From CAIPBY01 sp041671305 (GTDB taxonomy: Bacteria; Patescibacteriota; Patescibacteriia; 2-01-FULL-39-33), in the NCBI GenBank assembly GCA_041671305.1, contig JBAZBX010000001.1, positions 87,742 through 151,741 on the forward strand: DNA of 64,000 nt, given 5' to 3'. The translations under genes and the position numbers were made by a program. Positions 52,411 to 62,043 of this stretch are shown here, one piece after another. Position 1 is the stretch's first letter. Each line of letters opens with the position of its first letter. The notes beneath the pieces are model-generated. The model saw only the letters and a list, made by a program, of their open reading frames with translations. It ran no database searches and was not told where the DNA came from.

Positions 52411-53691
52411 TTATTTCAATAGCTCCAAAGCCTTATCTAATTGCGGATCAAGATTTTTATTGTAATCAGTCTCGGTTAATTCCACCTTCACGTCAGGAGT
52501 AATTCCGGTCTGATCAATAGTTCTTCCTTTGGGAGTAAACCACTTGGCAATAGTCAACTTAACAGTTGAACCATCCGGCAAATCATTTAAATCTTGCACC
52601 GATCCCTTGCCGAAAGTTTGCATTCCCACCAGTTTAGCTTTCCCATAATCTTGCAAGGCTCCGGCCACAATCTCAGACGCAGAAGCGCTACCGCCATCAA
52701 CAAGTACTATTGTAGGAATATTGGCGAGTCTAGCCGGTTTGTCACCAACGTGTTTAGTTTCCCTATCATTTCTGTCCCTTTCCAATACTACGGTCTGGCC
52801 ATCAATCCATTCGCTGGAAACATCTATGGCCGTCTGCAAATATCCTCCAGGATTATTTCTTAAATCCAAAATAATTCCCTTAGCATTTTTGGAGAGTAAA
52901 TCGCTTATGGCCGAATCCAAAAGCGGAGTCGTGTCATCATTAAACTGCCTCATTTTGATATAAGCAATACTATTATTTACTCCTTTATATTCCAAACTTA
53001 CACTTTTTACATTAATAGTCTCACGAGTGATAACAACGTCTTTGGTAGCCGTAAAACCATCTCTAAATATTGTCAAAGTGACATTAGTACCTTTGGGTCC
53101 GCGAATAAGACCAACGGCTGTATCTACTCTCATATTTTCCGTGCTCGTACCGTTTATTTTCAAAATAATATCCTTGGGCTTGAGTCCCGCCTTTAAGGCT
53201 GGAGTATCCGGCAAAGGCGAAACTACAATTAACATGTTATTTTTTATAGCGATTTCCGCCCCAATTCCCTCAAAATTTCCATTTAAATCATGCTGGAAAT
53301 CAGAAGCATCCTGCGGCGTCATAAAAACCGAATACGGATCATTGAGTGAGGCCACCATGCCAGCTAACGAGCCATAAAATAATTGCGTTTCAGGGATATT
53401 CTTGGTGTAATGATTTTTGTTAATTAAATCCCAAACCTTCCAATAGAGATTGAAATCAACATCCTTGGTTAAATAGTCTGGAATTTTCCCGTTGCTATTG
53501 ATAATAGATCCCAAGGTGGAACTTGATGAGGAAGCGTTTACATCAATCCCCTTGATAACGTCATTTCCATTATTAATTAAAAAATTGCTACCTCCCGCAA
53601 AAACTCCACTGGCAAAAACCAAGCAGATTAAAACCATGACCAACCACAAAGAAACCTTGGTTTGAAATTTTATTTTCAGATATTTAAACAT
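52411..53691 (-). CDS. ctpA: C-terminal processing peptidase (S41, CtpA/Prc type)
   Basis: Membrane-anchored serine protease of 426 residues. N-terminal span about 13-33, PDZ domain about 138-215 (GIGAEIAIKNNMLIVVSPL...), then the S41 core with ILDLRNNPGGYL and catalytic Ser337 in GGSASASEIVAGAL and Lys362 in FGKGSVQ, 25 residues apart as in Prc. It cleaves C-termini of exported proteins in the cell envelope. Confidence 0.94.
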   Translation of the reverse strand: MFKYLKIKFQTKVSLWLVMVLICLVFASGVFAGGSNFLINNGNDVIKGIDVNASSSSSTLGSIINSNGKIPDYLTKDVDFNLYWKVWDLINKNHYTKNIPETQLFYGSLAGMVASLNDPYSVFMTPQDASDFQHDLNGNFEGIGAEIAIKNNMLIVVSPLPDTPALKAGLKPKDIILKINGTSTENMRVDTAVGLIRGPKGTNVTLTIFRDGFTATKDVVITRETINVKSVSLEYKGVNNSIAYIKMRQFNDDTTPLLDSAISDLLSKNAKGIILDLRNNPGGYLQTAIDVSSEWIDGQTVVLERDRNDRETKHVGDKPARLANIPTIVLVDGGSASASEIVAGALQDYGKAKLVGMQTFGKGSVQDLNDLPDGSTVKLTIAKWFTPKGRTIDQTGITPDVKVELTETDYNKNLDPQLDKALELLK

Positions 53692-53728
53692 AATTATTTA
53701 GTTAAATTCATCTTATTTTTATTCCTTG

Positions 53729-53757
53729 ATTATAGCAGATACAGACACCCTTGCCAA
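53729..53757 (-). promoter_or_regulatory. Promoter of the S41 peptidase gene
   Basis: Minus strand: -35 TTGGCA (53757-53752), 17-nt spacer, -10 TATAAT (53734-53729). Confidence 0.78.
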
Positions 53758-53758
53758 A

Positions 53759-53787
53759 TTGACTAAAAGGCAATAAAAAAGTATAAT
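53759..53787 (+). promoter_or_regulatory. Promoter 1 of murA
   Basis: -35 TTGACT (53759-53764), 17-nt spacer, -10 TATAAT (53782-53787). Its -35 is one base from the -35 of the divergent peptidase promoter. Confidence 0.75.
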
Positions 53788-53811
53788 TTAAATGTCTATA
53801 TTTGAGGTTAT

Positions 53812-53840
53812 TTGACTGCCTTATTGAGTTAAAATATAGG
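53812..53840 (+). promoter_or_regulatory. Possible promoter 2 of murA
   Basis: -35 TTGACT (53812-53817), 17-nt spacer, -10 TATAGG (53835-53840), a weaker tandem copy. Confidence 0.45.
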
Positions 53841-53864
53841 TTTTATTAACTAAATCAATTAAGA

Positions 53865-55124
53865 ATGGAAAAATACATCATCCAAGGCGGTTATAAGTTA
53901 TCTGGCGAAATCCCTGTTTATGGAGCCAAAAATGAAGCCTCCAAAGTGTTAGCGGCCAGCGTTCTATCTGACCAAAATTGTATTATTCATAATATTCCAG
54001 AGATTGAAGATATTCAAAGAATGGTAGAAATTTTGGAAGATATGGGTGGCAAGGTAACTAGGGACGGACATTCTCTTACCGTAGAAACCAAGAATATTAA
54101 AAACGGCAAACCAAACCCCGAGCTAGTAAAAAAACTTAGGGCTTCTATTATGTTTGCCGGACCTCTTTTGGCGCGTTTTGGTGAAGTGCAGATGGCGCAT
54201 CCTGGCGGTTGTGTTATCGGTAAAAGACCGATAGATATGTTTCTCGCCGGATTCAAAGCCATGGGAGCAGAGATAATTGAAGATGAAAATAATTATACTT
54301 ACACTCTGAAAGCCAAAGAGCTTAAAGGCGCTAGAATCGTCATGCCCTGGATTGCAGTTACTGCCACGGAGGCATTGATGATGACCGCCTGTCTCGCTAA
54401 GGGCACCACTACCATCGTCAATGCGGCTATGGAGCCAGAAATTCCCGCCCTGGCCGAATATTTGAATAAATGTGGCGCCAAGATATCCGGAGCGGGAACT
54501 CCTGAAATAACCATTGAAGGCGTCAAAAAACTAGGAGGCGGTGAAATTACTCTAATCCCCGATCGCATTGAAACTGGATCATTTGTCATGCTGGGACTTA
54601 TCACCGGCAGTGAAATAAAAATTACCAATTGTAATCCGTTGCATCTGGAAACCGTGATGGCGACACTTATAAAATCCGGAGCTAATTTGGAAGTGGGCAA
54701 AGATTATATTATTACCAAGCCGAGCCAATTGCACGCTGTAGAAATGAGGACTCATGAATATCCAGGTTTTTTCACGGATTTGCAAGCCTTATTTACCGTA
54801 CTCATGACTCAAGCTCAGGGCATTAGTCTGATTCATGAAGCTATTTATGAAGGAAGATTATACTACACTGACAAACTCATACAAATGGGGGCTCACATTA
54901 TAATGTGCGATCCTCATAGAGCTATCGTTAACGGTCCCACCCAGCTCTATGGCAGAAAACTGGAAAGTCCGGATCTTAGGGCCGGTATGGCTCTAGTTTT
55001 GGCGGGATTAGTAGCCAAAGGGCAAACTACCATTGAAAATATTTATCAAATAGAACGTGGCTACGGCAATATCATTGCCAGACTCCAGGGTCTTGGCGCC
55101 AAGATAGAAAAAATAGATCAATAA
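53865..55124 (+). CDS. murA: UDP-N-acetylglucosamine 1-carboxyvinyltransferase (MurA)
   Basis: First committed step of peptidoglycan synthesis: adds enolpyruvate from PEP to UDP-GlcNAc. The 419 residues match the family. YGAKNEASKVLAAS holds the conserved Lys-Asn, and HPGGCVIGKRPID holds the active-site Cys116 that fosfomycin modifies, so fosfomycin sensitivity is expected from this residue. It lies far from the other mur genes, under its own promoter. Confidence 0.96.
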   Translation: MEKYIIQGGYKLSGEIPVYGAKNEASKVLAASVLSDQNCIIHNIPEIEDIQRMVEILEDMGGKVTRDGHSLTVETKNIKNGKPNPELVKKLRASIMFAGPLLARFGEVQMAHPGGCVIGKRPIDMFLAGFKAMGAEIIEDENNYTYTLKAKELKGARIVMPWIAVTATEALMMTACLAKGTTTIVNAAMEPEIPALAEYLNKCGAKISGAGTPEITIEGVKKLGGGEITLIPDRIETGSFVMLGLITGSEIKITNCNPLHLETVMATLIKSGANLEVGKDYIITKPSQLHAVEMRTHEYPGFFTDLQALFTVLMTQAQGISLIHEAIYEGRLYYTDKLIQMGAHIIMCDPHRAIVNGPTQLYGRKLESPDLRAGMALVLAGLVAKGQTTIENIYQIERGYGNIIARLQGLGAKIEKIDQ

Positions 55125-55127
55125 AAT

Positions 55128-56444
55128 ATGTATTTAGTTTATAGAAAAGCGGTATATATAACTTTTGTAATAATTTTTTTTATTACCGCTCCCATCATCG
55201 TCTTGTATACTTCCGGCTATCGCTATAACCTGAGCAAAGGCCGAATACAAAAAACCGGCATCTTGATAATTAGTTCTATTCCCAAAAAAGCGGATATATA
55301 TCTCAACAGCAAAAAAGTAGAAAATAAATCCACTCCAGCAGAAATAAAAAATGTCCTTCCGGGAGATTATGAAATAATCCTCTCCAAAAACGGCTATCAT
55401 AACTGGCAGAAAAAACTTCCTGTTTATGAAAATTTTACCACCTTTGCCGAAAAGGTTAACCTTTGGAAAATAGCCAGTTCCACCCAGCTTTCCAATTCAG
55501 TCATTTCCCACTGGCAAGCATCCAGTGACGGAAACAAAATCGCTTTCGGCGATTCTTCGGGCTTAATCGGCGTCTTTGATCTAAATGATAATACCTTTAA
55601 TAACCTAGAATCTCTTCCCAATGACTCAAAATTAAAAAATATATCCTGGTCCAAAGATAACAAGAAAATACTTATTGAATACACCATCAGTTTGAGCAAT
55701 CATCTATTAATATATGATATAAATTCCAATAAATCACAAATCATTGAAAATAAAAATTACGCAAATATCAAATGGTCATTAGATAATGACAATATAATTT
55801 ACGGCAAGAATGAGGCTGGATTATGGCAGATTAATACTGCCAATAACTCAAGCGAATTAATTCTAAATGCTGTCTTGACGGGAGATTATATTATTGAAAA
55901 TAATTATCTCTATGGCATAAATGATAAATTTATTTATCGTAAAAATATCAATGACAAAAATTCTACTCCCGAAGATATTGATTCCATCGCCTGCCCATCA
56001 TGCAACTTTATAAGCAATAACTCAAACAGGATAATTCTCCAAGACGGAAATCAGAGTCTATTCATTGTTGATCCCAACAGACAAAGACCGACCGTTTCCG
56101 CCAAAGCCAAAAATATTGATTGGTTAAATAGCGATAACATAATGTACTATAATGATTTTGAAATTTGGATTTATAATTTCAAAGAAGGTACTCCAAAATT
56201 GATTACCAGATTCGGACAGAGCATAAGCCAGGCTGTCTGGCAACCTCAGGGCAAGCACATTATCTTCGCCTCCGACAACAAAATAAAAATTATAGAGCTT
56301 GATGATCGCGAACTGAGAAATATCATAGATTTGACCAACAACACCAATATCAAATTTCTAAAAATTGATCGCAAAGGAAATAACTTATTCTTTGCCGGAG
56401 AATCAGACAATAAAGCCGGGATATTTGAATTAAATATCCAATAA
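55128..56444 (+). CDS. PEGA-domain and beta-propeller membrane protein
   Basis: A 438-residue protein with an N-terminal span (about 9-29), a PEGA domain at about 45-105 (PKKADIYLNSKKVENKSTP ... GDYEIILSKNGYHNW), then seven or so TolB/WD40-like blades (WSKDNKKILIEY, WSLDNDNIIYGK, WQPQGKHIIFASD). It is probably outside the membrane, possibly binding wall or surface polymers. It starts 3 nt after the murA stop. Confidence 0.8.
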   Translation: MYLVYRKAVYITFVIIFFITAPIIVLYTSGYRYNLSKGRIQKTGILIISSIPKKADIYLNSKKVENKSTPAEIKNVLPGDYEIILSKNGYHNWQKKLPVYENFTTFAEKVNLWKIASSTQLSNSVISHWQASSDGNKIAFGDSSGLIGVFDLNDNTFNNLESLPNDSKLKNISWSKDNKKILIEYTISLSNHLLIYDINSNKSQIIENKNYANIKWSLDNDNIIYGKNEAGLWQINTANNSSELILNAVLTGDYIIENNYLYGINDKFIYRKNINDKNSTPEDIDSIACPSCNFISNNSNRIILQDGNQSLFIVDPNRQRPTVSAKAKNIDWLNSDNIMYYNDFEIWIYNFKEGTPKLITRFGQSISQAVWQPQGKHIIFASDNKIKIIELDDRELRNIIDLTNNTNIKFLKIDRKGNNLFFAGESDNKAGIFELNIQ

Positions 56445-56445
56445 A

Positions 56446-56488
56446 AAAATAATAAGCTCCTGCGATTAAGCGGGAGCTTATTATTTTT
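56446..56488. terminator. Bidirectional terminator between PEGA and HIT genes
   Basis: AATAATAAGCTCC(T)GC / G(C)GGGAGCTTATTATT stem with A and T runs at the two ends. Confidence 0.88.
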
Positions 56489-56496
56489 GATAAAAT

Positions 56497-56901
56497 TTAT
56501 AGGTTGTTTTTTATCTTTTCCAAAACATCCTGCGCCTCGCCTTCCTCATAACTCCGGCCGTGCCACACATCATAACCATCCCCTTCAAATCTAGGTATAA
56601 TATGCCAATGAAAATGGTCTACCAATTGTCCTGCCTCTTTGCCGTTGTTGAGCCCCAGATTAAAATCTTGAGCTCCTACTCCGGAGAGTATCGCCGGAGT
56701 TATTTTTTTGATAACTTTCAATATTTTACAAGCCAGCTCCTCCGGCAATTCTATCAGGTTAGGATAATGTTTTTTGGGAATAACCAGTGTATGTCCGGGA
56801 TTTACCGGCGTAATATCCAGAAAAGCCAAAACTTCTTCATCTTCGTAAACTTTATAAGCAGGTATTTCTCCGGCGACGATTTTACAAAAAATACAATCCA
56901 T
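56497..56901 (-). CDS. HIT-family nucleotide hydrolase/transferase
   Basis: A 134-residue HINT-type protein. The start MDCIFCKIVAGEIPAYKVY and the histidine triad HFHWHIIPR are clear. It hydrolyses AMP-linked phosphoramidates or related adenylates. The two N-terminal Cys may form half of a zinc site. Confidence 0.94.
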   Translation of the reverse strand: MDCIFCKIVAGEIPAYKVYEDEEVLAFLDITPVNPGHTLVIPKKHYPNLIELPEELACKILKVIKKITPAILSGVGAQDFNLGLNNGKEAGQLVDHFHWHIIPRFEGDGYDVWHGRSYEEGEAQDVLEKIKNNL

Positions 56902-56921
56902 ATAATTTTTTAATTATTTTA

Positions 56922-58994
56922 TTAAAATTGCCAAATTATATTATTGCCTATAATTTCTCCCTTTCCCAAAACTTCATTAATCTTTTCTATTTTCTCAAGA
57001 GTAATCTTACTGGACATCAGAGACAGAAAACAAGTATTCTTGCCGGAGATTTCCCTGGCCTTGTCAAATACTTGCAAGCTGGGACTATTGACCGCCAAAT
57101 CCAAATACATGACTCTCTCATCTTGCTGATGATTGAAATCACTGGGGAAATTTCCAGCCACCACTTCTTTCCCTGAATACGCTTCTAGCGCCAAGAGCTC
57201 ACTTGTATAACTAAGTGTGCAATAATTAGAAGAATTAATTTCTATCTTCTGCCATAAATATTTAGCGGCTACTACGTCATCACCATTAACCGAAATTTCC
57301 TGGAAAGGTCCAGAATAATACGCTCCGACCAAAAAAATGCTAAGTAAAATAATTATCAATGAGCTTATTCTAACTTTCTCTCTAAGCTTTATAATGCCCC
57401 AAGCCAGGATAAAAATGGCAAATACCAAAATAAAAAGATTGAGACGACGGCTCAAAGTATGAAGTCCAGACAAAAAATTCCAACAAAGAAAATAATTAAC
57501 CACAGCAACAGCAAACATCCAAGCCAAAAATCTTAATTGCTTTTCTTTTTTCATTATCCAAATAGCCAAACATATTACTACAGAAATTAAAAAAATAATT
57601 GAAAAGAAATAATAAAGATAATTTACATATTTAAGATAATGAACCAATCCCAAATATGATCTAAAATCAAAAAAGAGTAAATTACTATCGCGCCACCAAT
57701 TAATCCAATTAAAATTATTCACTATTTTAGAACCAAACATTTCCATCACAAAAATAGAGATTGAAGCAAAAATTATTACAAGCGTTGACACCAAACGATT
57801 TCCATAGCGAAGAGCCAAAGCTACCAAAAGCATTAATCCGCCAAAGATTAAAGACAAGGAATAACTGAAATATAGCAAGACAGTAAGAAAAATATTGAAG
57901 CCAAAATGTTTGCCTGTCGGCCTCCTCAAATAATAAATCCACGAACAAATCAAAAATAGAAAGAGTAGCCAACCATAACCTATGGGCAAACTATGGCTAC
58001 CATAATATTGAAGCGGGTAAAATACCAAGGTAAGAGCCGAGGCCAGCAAAGCGAATTGCTTATTGGGCCAAAGCCCTATTGCTCCGACAAAAAATAAAAT
58101 TGGGACAAAGATAGACCACAAAATAATCATCAGATACTTATCTAAGAAAAAAATATCTATGCCGGATACCTTGCTAGCAATAATATTTATAGACCACTGT
58201 AAGCCATAAGACAACTTAGGGCCGTCTACCAGAGCCCTAGGAACTTGAACCGGTCCAATCTTGGAATACCAAATATTATCCGTCAAAAGAGTTGGTTGGT
58301 ATTCCACTCCTCGCATAATTCTGTATTCCGATCCGAGATGCCTCCATCTGTCTCCTCCGAAACCATTGGCATATACCAAAAGATAAGAATGCAAAAGAAA
58401 AGAAAAAATAATAATAAAAATCAAAGTCCAAATAGTTTTTTGTTTTCCAAAAACCATCAAAAATATAATTATTGACAGCAAAAAAACCACACCCAAATAC
58501 CAAATCGGCAGAACTTGCCAAGGTGAAGTAATAAACTTTTCTGTAACTGATATATATATCGTCACAAAGCCGACTAGAGAAAGTAAAACAAAAATAATCG
58601 GATAAAATACTGACCCCTTCAAGATCCTGCCGCTTTCCAAAATAATCGTATTTTCTTTATTATCCCCAAAAACAAAATTCCAAATTACAGAACTGACAGC
58701 CACCAGCAAAAATGAAATCAGGATTGTAAAATTATTCAAAATAAATATTGCACAAAATATATTAGCAAATAACCCCAACAAAAAAATAGTTGCAAAGCAA
58801 CTAAGCAGATACAAATATATTTTTTTCAAAGGAAAAATATTGGATAATATTGGCGCCAATAGCAAAGAATTAGCAATAAGCCAAATTATGCATAATGGAA
58901 AAGTTAAATAAAATAGATTGCCATAATGTAATAGTGCAAAAATGGCAAACGGTAAGACAAAATCTAAAATTAAAAATAACTTTTTATTGGACAT
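56922..58994 (-). CDS. Large polytopic membrane protein (GT-C-like?)
   Basis: A 690-residue protein with about 14-15 membrane spans and a C-terminal extracellular domain of about 120 residues. An acidic outer loop after the sixth or so span (YANGFGGDRWRHLGSEYRIM) recalls GT-C glycosyltransferases, but no signature settles it. It has no sequence relation I can name. It starts 3 nt after tatD. Confidence 0.65.
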   Translation of the reverse strand: MSNKKLFLILDFVLPFAIFALLHYGNLFYLTFPLCIIWLIANSLLLAPILSNIFPLKKIYLYLLSCFATIFLLGLFANIFCAIFILNNFTILISFLLVAVSSVIWNFVFGDNKENTIILESGRILKGSVFYPIIFVLLSLVGFVTIYISVTEKFITSPWQVLPIWYLGVVFLLSIIIFLMVFGKQKTIWTLIFIIIFSFLLHSYLLVYANGFGGDRWRHLGSEYRIMRGVEYQPTLLTDNIWYSKIGPVQVPRALVDGPKLSYGLQWSINIIASKVSGIDIFFLDKYLMIILWSIFVPILFFVGAIGLWPNKQFALLASALTLVFYPLQYYGSHSLPIGYGWLLFLFLICSWIYYLRRPTGKHFGFNIFLTVLLYFSYSLSLIFGGLMLLVALALRYGNRLVSTLVIIFASISIFVMEMFGSKIVNNFNWINWWRDSNLLFFDFRSYLGLVHYLKYVNYLYYFFSIIFLISVVICLAIWIMKKEKQLRFLAWMFAVAVVNYFLCWNFLSGLHTLSRRLNLFILVFAIFILAWGIIKLREKVRISSLIIILLSIFLVGAYYSGPFQEISVNGDDVVAAKYLWQKIEINSSNYCTLSYTSELLALEAYSGKEVVAGNFPSDFNHQQDERVMYLDLAVNSPSLQVFDKAREISGKNTCFLSLMSSKITLEKIEKINEVLGKGEIIGNNIIWQF

Positions 58995-58997
58995 ATA

Positions 58998-59879
58998 CTA
59001 AATAGAAAATAGATTTTTAGCATTAGCGGTAGTGGCTTCAGCAATCTCCTCAAAACTGATATTTTTTATCTCAGCGATTTTTTCCGCCACGAATTTTACA
59101 TACTGGGGAAGACACCTCTCGCCTCTATGAGGCTCGGGAGATAAAAATGGCGCATCGGTCTCAATTAAAATCTTATCAAGCGGTAACGATTTGACAACTT
59201 CTTGCAACGCTTCTGATTTCTTCTTAAATGTAATAATTCCAGTAAACCCGATATATAAACCCAGCTCGGAAAACTTCTGTGCCTGCTCTACATTACCGCC
59301 AAAGCAATGTATCACTCCCCTAATCTTTCTACCATTTTTTATTTCTTCACGGATAAGATTAATCATATCATCATAAACCCCAAATAGATCCTCTTTGGCG
59401 CCACGACCGTGAAAAATAATCGGCAAATCTAATTCCTCAGCCAACTTGATAAATCCCGCTAAAGCCTCTTTCTGCTTAATCTTAAAATCAGAAATTTTCC
59501 CTGGATCAAATTTATCAAAATAAAAATAATCCAAACCAACTTCACCAATAGCTTTAACCTTACCTGAAGACTTAGCCAATTTGCGATATTTGTCCTCATC
59601 AAAATCTTCCTGACGATTTTTGAAAGTATAAGGCGCGCCATCCATAATGACCGTATCCTCGGTCTCATCTACCAAATCAATGGGATGAAGGCCGACTGCC
59701 GCGTAAACTCCCCTCTCATATTTATTGGCATACTCAATTGCTCTTTGAGATGTGGATTCTTGAGATCCCACTATCATCAAAGCATAATTTTCTTTCAAAA
59801 AATCTTGGATCACACTATCGGCATCATCTTTGTAAGCGATAAAATTTATATGGCAATGAGAATCAATAAGTTGCTTCAT
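58998..59879 (-). CDS. tatD: TatD-family metal-dependent deoxyribonuclease
   Basis: A 293-residue TIM-barrel hydrolase. Metal ligands appear in order: DSHCHIN, GEVGLDYFYF, PIIFHGRG, GVIHCFGG and ETDAPFLSPEPHRG. It lies between cvpA and a membrane protein, in a short-gap minus-strand group. Confidence 0.92.
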   Translation of the reverse strand: MKQLIDSHCHINFIAYKDDADSVIQDFLKENYALMIVGSQESTSQRAIEYANKYERGVYAAVGLHPIDLVDETEDTVIMDGAPYTFKNRQEDFDEDKYRKLAKSSGKVKAIGEVGLDYFYFDKFDPGKISDFKIKQKEALAGFIKLAEELDLPIIFHGRGAKEDLFGVYDDMINLIREEIKNGRKIRGVIHCFGGNVEQAQKFSELGLYIGFTGIITFKKKSEALQEVVKSLPLDKILIETDAPFLSPEPHRGERCLPQYVKFVAEKIAEIKNISFEEIAEATTANAKNLFSI

Positions 59880-60407
59880 TTATTTAAATACTGATTTAAT
59901 TTTTATCAAAGCTTCCGGCAGAAGCCACACGCTCAAAAAAGCCACTCCACCCACAAGATAATGAGCTATCATGGAATTGTTTAATCCATCTGAGAGCCAA
60001 GGAACTGCCGGCGTAAATTTTGCCAAAGCATATATGACCAAACCCATGACTAGTGCTCCCTCAATTAATCCCAAAATCAATCCGGCCAATCTGTTGATTG
60101 ATTTCAAAAATGGGATAATGGCAATAATATTAAACATCTTCTCAACTAGATAAAAAACTAGTCCGATAAGCCTGTTAATCAAAATAAAAATTGCGATAAA
60201 GGCCACCACTCTGGCGATATCCGAGTGACCCAGCATAATTGGAGTTAGCCAATCAGCTACTGGAGAAAAATATCTGCCAGCCGCCCAAGCTCCCACAAAT
60301 AGCCCAATCAGTGAACCCACGGATCCGATAAAGCCGAAAAAAACTCCGGCTGCGCCAAAAAATAAAATAATAGCGATAAGGATGACATCTATCAAAGTAA
60401 AAGTCAT
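59880..60407 (-). CDS. CvpA-family membrane protein
   Basis: A 175-residue protein with four predicted spans; the start IDVILIAIILFFGAAGVFFGFIGSVGSL matches the CvpA family pattern (Leu/Gly-rich, quoted in short). The exact biochemical role is unknown; some homologues affect envelope stress and colicin V release. The stop is next to the tatD start. Confidence 0.8.
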   Translation of the reverse strand: MTFTLIDVILIAIILFFGAAGVFFGFIGSVGSLIGLFVGAWAAGRYFSPVADWLTPIMLGHSDIARVVAFIAIFILINRLIGLVFYLVEKMFNIIAIIPFLKSINRLAGLILGLIEGALVMGLVIYALAKFTPAVPWLSDGLNNSMIAHYLVGGVAFLSVWLLPEALIKIKSVFK

Positions 60408-60431
60408 AATGATTAATTTATATTGATTACA

Positions 60432-60501
60432 ATATTAGCTCCTCGGCTCGGAAATGTAAAAGATTACTTTTACATTTCTCTCGCTCTACGTCGCTAATAA
60501 A
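60432..60501. repeat. Palindromic element between cvpA and metG
   Basis: Perfect 12-bp hairpin GAAATGTAAAAG / CTTTTACATTTC (60451-60478, loop ATTA) inside an outer TATTAGC / GCTAATA pair. It may act as a terminator for metG or as a dispersed repeat. Confidence 0.6.
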
Positions 60502-60525
60502 GTTTATAAAGTAAAATTTTAAAAT

Positions 60526-62034
60526 TTACTGTATGCGAGGAAATAAAGCTTCCGCTTTGGAAACTTTTGCGCCTGGTTGAAGTCTCCCCCAGTTCTGTAA
60601 ATCTGAAAGCTGGATACTAGTAAAATCTCCTTTGCCTAGACTTTGAAGTATTTTCTGCGAAGTTTGAGGCATAATCGGATAAAGCATTACGCCCAAATGT
60701 CGCAGTGCCTCCAGAAGATTATATATAACTTTGGATAATTTTTCCTTGTCATCTTTGGCTAATTGCCACGGCTTATTTTCTTCAACATAGGCGTCACACA
60801 AACCATTTAATTTCTTAATCGCTTCTATGGCTTTATCAACCTCAAATGAAGTCATGGCCTTTTCATATTCAGACCAAATATTTTTTACTGGCTCAGCCAA
60901 TTCGCTGTCTTTCTCGGGGACTATGCCGTCAAAATATTTCTCCGCCATAGTAAGTACTCGACTAGTTAGATTACCTACGCCGTTAGCTAAGTCAGAGTTA
61001 TATTGAATGACAAAATTTCCCACTTTGACATCGCCATCTTGGCCGAAAGGAAATTGCGACAGAAGCATAAATCTAGTTGCATCACTTCCAAATTGTTTGA
61101 CAAGTTCCATGGGATCTATGGCATTGCCTAGCGATTTACTCATCTTCTGCCCATCAACCGTAAAAAATCCATGTGCAAAAATAGTCTGAGGCAACTCTTC
61201 ACCGACAGCCAAAAGCATGGCAGGCCAAAATATAGCATGAAATTTTATTATTTCCTTAGCCATTAAATGTAAATTGGCGGGCCAAAATTTTCTAAATAAA
61301 AGATCATCTTTGGAGCCATACCCCAATGCGGTTATATAATTAAGCAATGCATCTGCCCAAACATATACGACCTGGCTAGAATCAAACGGCACTTCAATGC
61401 CCCATTTAACTTTTTCTCTAGTTACAGAAAAATCATTGAGTCCCTGCTTGAATAACCCCAAGACTTCTTTTTTTATTTTTTCAGGTAAAATTCTTATCTC
61501 ATCAGAACTTATCTTTTCTTCAATTTCCGGCAAATACTTTTTTAAATTGAAAAAATAATTTTTTTCTTTTATTAATTCTGGTTTCTTTTTATGATCTGGA
61601 CATTCTCCGTTTACCAACTCTTTCTCTGTCAAAAATCTCTCACAACCAACGCAGTACAAGCCCTCATATTCCCCCTCATAAATGGCGCCTACTTCTTTCA
61701 GCTTCGTCACAAAAATCTTTACTAAATCTTTGTGTCTTTGGGAAGTTGTCCTGATAAAATCATCATTGGAAATGTCCAAAATATCCCACGCCAGCTGATA
61801 CTTAGAAGAAATAATATCCGTAAATTCCTGAGGTGTTAAATTTTGCTCTTGCGCAGTTTGAGCGACTTTTGTGCCATGTTCATCAGTGCCAGTCAAAAAA
61901 AACACTTCCTCCCCTTTCATTCTATGAAATCTGGCCAGAACATCAGCTGCAATAGTTGTATAAGCCGAACCTATATGAGGCTCGCCATTAACATAATAAA
62001 TTGGCGTAGTGACGTAAAATTTTTCTTTATTCAT
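60526..62034 (-). CDS. metG: Methionyl-tRNA synthetase
   Basis: Class I synthetase of 502 residues. HIGH motif is HIGS in NGEPHIGSAYTT, the metal knuckle is CVGC...CPDH, and KMSKS appears in DGQKMSKSLGNAID. The anticodon-binding helical domain is complete and there is no C-terminal tRNA-binding (Trbp111-like) extension. Confidence 0.97.
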   Translation of the reverse strand: MNKEKFYVTTPIYYVNGEPHIGSAYTTIAADVLARFHRMKGEEVFFLTGTDEHGTKVAQTAQEQNLTPQEFTDIISSKYQLAWDILDISNDDFIRTTSQRHKDLVKIFVTKLKEVGAIYEGEYEGLYCVGCERFLTEKELVNGECPDHKKKPELIKEKNYFFNLKKYLPEIEEKISSDEIRILPEKIKKEVLGLFKQGLNDFSVTREKVKWGIEVPFDSSQVVYVWADALLNYITALGYGSKDDLLFRKFWPANLHLMAKEIIKFHAIFWPAMLLAVGEELPQTIFAHGFFTVDGQKMSKSLGNAIDPMELVKQFGSDATRFMLLSQFPFGQDGDVKVGNFVIQYNSDLANGVGNLTSRVLTMAEKYFDGIVPEKDSELAEPVKNIWSEYEKAMTSFEVDKAIEAIKKLNGLCDAYVEENKPWQLAKDDKEKLSKVIYNLLEALRHLGVMLYPIMPQTSQKILQSLGKGDFTSIQLSDLQNWGRLQPGAKVSKAEALFPRIQ

Positions 62035-62043
62035 ATTTTTTTC

